From Oscheius sp. JU75 (lineage: Eukaryota; Nematoda; Chromadorea; Rhabditida; Rhabditidae): a DNA stretch of 64,000 nucleotides. A program made the translations under genes and the position numbers. The notes below the pieces were generated by a model. That model was not told where the DNA came from. It saw only the letters and a list, made by a program, of their open reading frames with translations, and did not search any database. Positions 57,687 to 64,000 of the stretch are shown in pieces (the stretch's first letter is position 1; every line of letters begins with the position of its first letter). Location of the stretch: positions 2,790,001 to 2,854,000 of the forward strand of contig JASJZC010000005.1 of NCBI GenBank assembly GCA_037178855.1, read 5' to 3'.

Positions 57687-58178
57687 TCTCTGCAAGTACG
57701 TCGAATAAAATAAGACGAAGAACGATGAAAAAGGGTAAGTATAAGAGAACACTTCAATTGCATAAACTCTTGGTACGCAAAGTTACGTCAACGTGTTTTC
57801 AATGCATTTTGAAGTGACTTGTAAGTATACATTTTTACGGGAACTGAAAGAGTGAGAACGAAAAAACGATTGAGAAACGTTTTTGAAATTCACTGTTGCT
57901 GGAAAAGTAGGAAAAAGACAAAATAGGCCGATTCCCCCCAGTGACGACCACCATCATTTCATCCCTACCAACAATAAAGGCAATTTCAGATCACTACTAT
58001 CTGCTTACTAGCATCTCCTTTCTTGACTCTCTCTCATTCTTCTGCTCGAGATCTACGAAACAGTGATAGAGACAATGGCCAAACCATTCAGTCGAGAAGA
58101 ATTTTGACAATAAAAGCTTTATATAAGGAACAGACGTACGGTATGACCAAACAAGGAGAGATAGGTGTAAAGAGATCA
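57687..58178. other. intergenic region
   Basis: A spacer of about 490 bases between two minus-strand genes. It probably holds the 3' UTR of the OB-fold gene and the promoter of the downstream pair. No gene is seen. Confidence 0.5.
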
Positions 58179-61107
58179 CTAGCGCTCGGACTTGATATGT
58201 TGAACATCAAAAGTATTATTACTTCCGTCGCGAGTAGAACGGCGATCAGCAGCCACATTGGCTTGCTGAGACCAGCTCGACTGAACCTGGGGCTCCAAGA
58301 AACTTCGATTGACGACGACGAGACGACCTGGCTTCTGTTCGGGTTGCTCCTCGTATTTACTGGGACACCTTCGATCGTTGACGACCGGCCTCTTTTTAGC
58401 ATTTCTGGTACGCTGAAAACATCTTTTTCATGACAATACGAAAGCAAATTTCTCCCAAAAGTAGCTAAGAAAACTCACACTAGAAACAGAAAGGGTAGAA
58501 GAGTCCCCAGCTGGCCGAACTCGAAAGTTTTGAGCAGGAGACGACTGAATGGCGGACTTTTGCTTCTCCCCGGCACGTTTAGCTGGATTCTTCGGCTTGG
58601 CAAATATCTTCTGTTGAGGTTGCGTATAGAAGAGTGGCTGTAAATTTTTTTCTAATACAAGAAGGAAAAAAGCTCACCTTCAGTTCAATAGCATCAACTA
58701 TCGGCTTTTTGTCAACTAACGCCTGAGGCGATTCCGTCCTAGGCTTCTTCTTGTGCGGAGGCACAGTCGGTGGAGGGTCTTCCCATTTCACAGCCATCCT
58801 CGTAGTTTCCCGAATAGGAATCATATTGCGAATGAGAGAATCCGCTCGTGGCGGAGGTCTTGGAGCTGGTAGCGACTTGAGCAACGGACTAGTGGCCGGC
58901 TCCTGCTTGATTCGCTGATGGAGACTGCCACTGAAGCTTTAGGAAAATATATCTTCAAAAAAGTGGGAAACATACTAGAGAGAAGCGATAGGAGGACTGC
59001 CGGCATCATTCGTAGTTGGAGCTCTTGCAGGCGATGTTTGCGCAACTCTCCTGCAAGAGGAAATTAGCATAAATAAAATTTACAAATCTAAGAATATTTC
59101 GAGCACAAAAATTCAAAACTTAGAAAAACACACGTTTTAGCTGAATCCGTGTTACAATCGACGTTCCTAGTCTTCACAGGGGTCCGTTGAGCAGATGAAC
59201 TAAAAAGTAGGAGATGGTTGCGTCTTTAGGACTATTAACTACTTTCTTGTAGCTGGTCTGACGGGTTTCACATTAGCCTGAACAGCTTTGTTCGACCTCT
59301 TGACAGGAGATGGCTGTGGAGAGGTCTGGGCAGAGCAGCTGAAGTCCCTTTATTTATTTCGAAAATGCCACAAAAACTTACCATACAAGAGTTGGCTTGC
59401 GGTTTAGAAAGTCGTAGATGGACTGATTGGCACGTATATCGCTCGTCGACGGTAACACGTAGTCCACGACACTGGACATCGAATGAATTTTGTTTTGGAA
59501 ATAGGAGTTGAGGTAGAGCCTGAGAGCGGTCTCCGAGCGCGGTGAAAGAGGATCCGCAGCCTGAAAACAGAGTGGGTGAACATACAAGTTTAAAAAAAGC
59601 CTTTTCGAGATACTTGTGAACAGTCGGAACGGCAGTGGGTGATTCTGCAGTTCTATCATCTTCACGGGGAGGAGCATGAGGATTTGCTGGAGAAGAGGGT
59701 AGAAGAGATGGGTCAGCCGGAGCAGGAACTTCTTTTTGTTTAGTCAGCATCAGTTTCGGCGTCTTTTTTGGAGGCTGAATGGGAAACTAGTGGAAAGAGA
59801 AACTATTTAAAGAAATTTAATGATTTGGTAAGAAACAGCACCTGCTCTATTGGTTCAACGCCATCCTTCACAGCGCAGCGTTTCTGTCCACCCTCATTTG
59901 ATTCGGAAGCTGATCTTTCCATCAGAACCTGTCTAGTCGTATGCAATTCGGGCATCATTCCCACGGAATTGGATGCTCCGGGTATAGTACTTGCTCTGGG
60001 ACTGTGCTGCTGAAGAGGTCGAACTTGGGCAGAGGGGCGATTCAAAAAGCTGAAAGTGAAGTATTTGAAAAACAAAGATAGCGCCCTTACCCAGCCATTC
60101 GACTCATATTCATATTCCCGCCATTCAAATTGGCCTTCACATACTCGAGTTTCTCGACAAGAAGACTCTTCTTGTCCACGATGATCTGTTCCTCCTCATC
60201 CAATAGAACAATGTGGCGATGGTACATTTGTCCGTTTTCGTGAACGACCGGCGTAATCTGTCGTTGACTCTTCGGACGGTACATGTGAACGTTGACAAGA
60301 TGGATCATATCGCCGCTCCGAAATGTTAAAAGTTTCCATTTGGTATAAGAAAAATACTCTGAGATTTTCAGCGACATGAATGAATTCACCGTAAATGACG
60401 ATATCGGCAAAATAGTCATTTGGAAGATCTTGGAACTGCATCATTGGCTGGGAGTAGTAGTGCTCGATCCAGGCGTCATCGGTAAAGAACAAATGCGTGT
60501 TATGAACAAACCTAAAGAACACAAGTGAATTTTCTGGAAAAAGCTTACTTGTGGGCAGTTCCGTCCCAGATGCGGATAACAACGCTGCCTTTGGTCGTCC
60601 TGAAGACTGATACTACCTAAAGCTGTACATCAACGACAAAATAGGAATAGTAACCTGGCCAATCACATTGATATACTTGAGGACGTAGTCGTGAAACTTG
60701 TGCAAGGGAATAGTGAGAATGTCGGCGACGTCATTGTAGGGAGTCGGTCGTATCTGAACCATTTTATATTCGGTTGCCAAATTCTAATGTTTCAGGCTCC
60801 TTCAGATTTTTGAAATGTTATAATTTTCAGTAAAAAAACTTACAGTATTTCTAGCCAGCTGCTGAGATCTGGGCACGATAGCTACCGTCACATCGAAGCT
60901 GTCATTTTCCTCCTCTTTCAACAAGTCAGAATATTCTTTTTCGACTTCTGGTGGCGGCAACCTTGGCACTCTGAAAGATTTTACTAGAACAAGTGTTTCA
61001 AGGTGAAATTAATAAGTATAACAGAAATCTTACCTCGAAATGGCATGTTCGGCCGTGGGCACCTGCTCTTCAACGGCAGGATGGTTGTTGCCGTCTGGCT
61101 GATCCAT
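58179..61107 (-). CDS. POT1-like OB-fold protein (telomere-type)
   Basis: The start MDQPDGNNHPAVEEQVPT at 61107 follows TTTTCAG by eight bases. The N-terminal part splices through VPRLPPPEVEKEYSDLLKEE, SFDVTVAIVPRSQQL and YKMVQIRPTPYNDVADIL. An OB-fold block follows: VIGQVVSVFRTTKGSVVIRI, WDGTAHKF, DLPNDYFADIVIYGEFIHV and SGDMIHLVNVHMYRPKSQRQ. The pairing of DxVIYGExIxxA with GDMIxLxNVHxYR is typical of POT1-type single-stranded telomere binders. The second half is long, Ser/Pro-rich and basic (PVKRSNKAVQANVKPVRP, PPHKKKPRTESPQ, KKRPVVNDRRCP) and ends VQHIKSER. Nematodes have several POT paralogues, and I cannot say which one this matches. Many introns of 35-70 nt are present. Confidence 0.65.
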
Positions 61108-61517
61108 ATACCACACTGAAAATTGGTCTTTTCGTGCGCTAATGAACACAAAGAAAAAGTGCGGTAAGTTGTGAAAACGAGCAGTTTCCAGGATTAATGG
61201 ACAGATTGCTTTTCGCGCCAGGACAACATGCCAGTTGGTAAACAAAACATGAGAAAATGAAACAAGCGCATGAAAAAAAAGAAACGACCGGCGATAAAAA
61301 GGGGGAATAGTAAGAAAACATGAGAAGAGACAGAAAGTCGCGAGAAACGTCTAATTGCAAGCTTCCACTTTCTTCAGAAAATCAAAAATAACTTTATTAA
61401 ACTGGGTTTTACTGGACAAATACATGCTTTCAAGGAAACAACCGCAAAGAAAACAACTGAAAATTAATAAGGATATAGGGGAAAATAAAACTAAACATAA
61501 AAATACAAATATTAGCA

Positions 61518-62753
61518 CTACCAATACTGGCTCGAAAAATCGCTGAGAGCGGCAATTAGGGTAGGTGGCATCTGATGATTGCTGCTGCCACAGCGCTGCT
61601 CCGAAGAGTATTCCATCCAAATCTCATTTTTGTCTTCGGCAGTCTGAATATTGAAATGGTCAGTACAAAGAAGCGTGAAAAACCTCGATATAATCTTGGA
61701 GAAGGTGCCACATAACTGTCCGCGTCGAGCCTTTCTCAATTCCACTGCACTCCCAGAGGGAGTCTTCTGTGGTCTTCATGACAAAAACCGGTGAGCAACT
61801 GGTTCCAGCAAGCACAGCCGTGGAGAGGCAGATGGCAGCGTGAGCGGTGAAGGCTCCACCAAAATCTCGATATTTGGTTGACAGCAGCGAAAGTTCCAGG
61901 ATGTACTGAAAATTAATTGTAAACAGATCAAAGATTAATACCACATTGGTCATTTGAATTACTGGAAGAGACGACTCGATGCAGTTATGGAAGTAATTCA
62001 TGAACATGAACGAGGTTGGGTAGGACAGTCTATAGCCCATTTCGAACAGAATCGTCTTCTCCCACATTCCGAAGGTCTTTACGCAGTCGCTGGATGTCAG
62101 ACCAATGTCTTTGACGTTCGAAAACTGCAGTGGTTTGTACTCTTCGCATTTGCTGAAGAACGATTTTTTCGAACAAAAAATATGGCAACCTCGCCAAGAC
62201 CAACGAGACAGCAGCAATATCTTTGAGTGTTTCCTCGCTTACTTGGACGCTGTCGAGGCATTTGTCGAAAATGTATATGGCCAAATGAAGAGTTTCCTAG
62301 AAGTGAGCTGATCTTGAACAAAGAGAAAGTCATACGTGTGTGATGCCGATGTTCTCTCGCCAACGTAGAATGTTCAGCAGGACGTCACGACGAGAACTCT
62401 CATTTACTCCCATTTTCTGAGCTTCAAGGAAACGAGGACTGAGTCCCAACTGAGCTTCAGCGATGCGCCAGATACTGTAAATCTGAAAGAAGACTGGCTA
62501 CATGCATAGAAAATGACTTACGTCTCGCTTGAAAGCATCACCGTTTAGTACAGAGTCGGAATAGGTCCATTTGATATCGACAGCATCAAAATCCCTGAAT
62601 AGCTGTTACGTGTGACCAAATTAGAAACATACGAATGAAGAGATGCATTTGACGAGCCCAAACTCTGACTCATTTGCGAAAAAGGAGACGCTGAGGAAGA
62701 AATGGACTTGGTCAGACACGAGTCGACGGAGAATCTCCTTTTGCGGCTGCATG
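61518..62753 (-). CDS. cyclin-fold protein (cyclin A/B-like)
   Basis: The start MQPQKEILRRLVSDQVHFF at 62753 is three bases after TTTTTAG. A leading segment (SPFSQMSQSLGSSNASLH) precedes IYSIWRIAEAQLGLSPRFLE and RDVLLNILRWRENIGITHET. The cyclin box continues with LHLAIYIFDKCLDSVQVSEE, LKDIAAVSLVLACKCEEYKP, VKDIGLTSSDCVKTFGMWEK and ILFEMGYRLSYPTSFMF. A second five-helix repeat follows (LELSLLSTKYRDFGGAF, AICLSTAVLAG). The order LA-KCEE-KP and E--IL---GY-L--PT is the cyclin signature. No destruction box (RxxL with downstream Lys) is evident in the short N-terminus, so it may not be cell-cycle-degraded like canonical cyclins. It is C-terminally short. Subtype uncertain. Confidence 0.78.
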
Positions 62754-63542
62754 ATCTAAAAACAAAACTGTTTTCATGATAGGTTGATCCTACTTTATCA
62801 ATGGGTCCACCTGCTCGCTATTTGGCTCTTCCATTTTTTTTGTTCGCGATAGGCTATAACGGAGAATGTGAAATGAAAGAAAGCAAAAACACAAGAAATA
62901 ATGTACATTTAGTGCTGATGGCGCGTGAAAGAATTTGTTATTACTGAGTTTATGCTCTTCAGAGGCAACTGTTTTGGTGCCTTGATGATTTGATTGGCAA
63001 AAATGGTCATAAGGATCAGGCTTGGAAGTTTGTATATGAGGTACATCTCTCTAACAACAGACTAATTTCCGACGTATATACGCAATTTTGCGTTTGTGAA
63101 AGTACGCAGATCTACGAATTGGCACACTTTGCAGTTTTTGTACTGGAACATGCACTTCCTCAAAAGTGAGTCAAACAGATCTCTGTGCTGGCCGTAACCA
63201 GTTGTCCCTTCTACACACGGAAAACACATTCTGCACAGTTGCACAAATAACGATTGTTTTGCCCGTTTTTGGAATAAATCACCTGGGCAGTGGGTTCAAA
63301 AGATCAAACAGAGTCAGCAGTTTTATTTGGACAGAATCTGGTATTTTAGTGCTAGACTACGAAACTAATCTCAATGAAAAATACTCTTATTTAACATCTA
63401 GGAAACTTTTTGGTCAAGAATGTTCAACAGATTCAGACAGTGTCAGGGGAACCCATAATTTCAATAGAAAAACTTTATTAGAAACGAAGGAAAGGAGTTG
63501 AATGACAATTGTTGAGATCAGCTGTTCTCTCGCAATTTCAGC
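62754..63542. other. intergenic region
   Basis: About 790 bases between two minus-strand genes. An ATG at 62834 (MEEPNSEQVDPLIK) opens a short frame just upstream of the cyclin, but no intron joins it to the cyclin in phase. No other gene is supported. Confidence 0.45.
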
Positions 63543-63814
63543 TCAATGGACTTTTTCCAAGTCCAACGGCAAATCCTCGTAGACAGTCTCGAGAGAGCGT
63601 TCAAAGGAAGACTGGACAACGACAAGACGTCGACGAAGAGGCTCTGTCAAGAACATCATCAGTTTGAACAAGAGAGAGATTAACCATAATGCTTTGGAGC
63701 CGTCTCCTTTCTTGCTGGAACGCAGTTCTCAGCGACGTGTTCATCAGCAAAAGTAACTTTGGGGCGCTTAGTCGGCAGTCGACGAATAGGCTTGGCGGTT
63801 GACGAGTCGGTCAT
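63543..63814 (-). CDS. small protein with PP1-docking-like KVTF motif
   Basis: Two exons encode about 76 residues. The first reads MTDSSTAKPIRRLPTKRPK and VTFADEHVAENCVPARK; the second, after a 41-nt intron joined at a split Glu codon, reads EPLRRRLVVVQSSFERSLE and TVYEDLPLDLEKVH. RPKVTF fits the R/K-V-x-F motif by which many regulators bind protein phosphatase 1. The rest is basic in the middle and acidic at the end. A small PP1 inhibitor or targeting subunit is a reasonable guess, but no family is recognised. The frame, splice sites and short size are clean. Confidence 0.6.
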
Positions 63815-64000
63815 GTTGCTTTGGTTGATCTACGGAAGATGACGAAACCCTTTTAACCGTTTCCACGTGGGGCGGGACCTGACAGTGGCCCCATCATCGT
63901 AAAATATGCCATTCGGTCATGCAAATACCAGATTTGTCGTTCGAAAAACGACCGGGCAACCCCCAGTTGATGTCGTTTGGACAGTTGAACTTTTTGGACA
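63815..64000. other. right edge of window
   Basis: This is the upstream region of the small KVTF gene. No feature is seen in the last 186 bases. Confidence 0.5.

Noticed and set aside
58088..58447. A C-terminal transmembrane segment (MWLLIAVLLATEVIILL) on the POT1-like protein, which would have made a membrane-tethered telomere protein.
   Set aside because: The exon upstream ends in phase 0, which puts this exon in a different, hydrophilic frame (RTRNAKKRPVV...). The hydrophobic frame is a shadow.
62754..62834. Upstream ATG (MEEPNSEQVDPL) as the cyclin start.
   Set aside because: The candidate donor and acceptor do not keep frame with the cyclin; the ATG at 62753 next to TTTTTAG fits better.

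Overview
The window looks like a compact nuclear segment from a free-living or rhabditid-type nematode; I cannot name the species. Three things point this way. Introns are mostly 29-60 nt. Splice acceptors lie 0-10 nt upstream of many start codons, as expected for spliced-leader trans-splicing. The genes include a nematode srx-class 7TM receptor, a worm-type protein tyrosine phosphatase remnant, a HORMA protein and a tandem-Tudor protein. Base composition is moderate, near 45 percent GC by eye. There is no bacterial, viral or plasmid backbone.

Layout, left to right. 1-6.5 kb (minus strand, apart from one small secreted protein): a partial SAP-domain protein resembling NuSAP, a small unknown protein, a large unknown nuclear-looking protein, and GINS subunit PSF1. 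7.8-15.3 kb (plus): ER glucosidase I (MOGS), the lysosomal arginine transporter/sensor SLC38A9 and the Nudix hydrolase NUDT13. 15.4-19.4 kb (minus): gluconokinase, a tandem-Tudor protein and TRAP-gamma, spaced like an operon. SEC61-beta is divergent to TRAP-gamma at 20.1 kb. 20.6-26.2 kb (minus): a HORMA-domain protein, an srx-like receptor and a secreted S1 protease, with a broken tyrosine phosphatase on the plus strand between them. A mucin-like membrane protein follows at 26.4 kb. 27.6-33.8 kb (minus) is a plasma-membrane calcium ATPase with an alternative 5' exon. 34.9-37.5 kb (minus) is a low-complexity Ala/Glu/Pro/Ser protein.

37.5-41.8 kb is gene-poor and holds a diverged copy of a repeat also seen at 7.4 kb. 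41.8-46.7 kb (plus) carries two unrecognised multi-exon genes. 47.9-50.9 kb (plus) is a divergent FH1-FH2 formin, convergent with a D-aspartate/D-amino-acid oxidase. 52.9 kb is a TP-rich small protein. 53.7-57.7 kb (minus) holds the mitochondrial tRNA 2-thiouridylase TRMU and, upstream, an unrecognised charged protein 163 bp away. The last TRMU intron, about 1.25 kb, contains one or two small genes on the opposite strand. 58.2-63.8 kb (minus) holds a POT1-like OB-fold protein, a cyclin and a small protein with a PP1-docking-like motif.

Most genes are housekeeping: ER translocation and glycan trimming, lysosomal nutrient sensing, DNA replication, telomere and meiotic chromosome biology, calcium export, actin assembly and mitochondrial tRNA modification. 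I found no obvious novel multi-gene system. The best leads are the nested genes inside TRMU, the candidate operon linking TRAP-gamma, a Tudor protein and gluconokinase, the divergent SEC61-beta/TRAP-gamma pair, the OB-fold telomere-type protein, and the dispersed repeat. Gene limits come from conceptual splicing by eye; internal exon borders are approximate unless stated.
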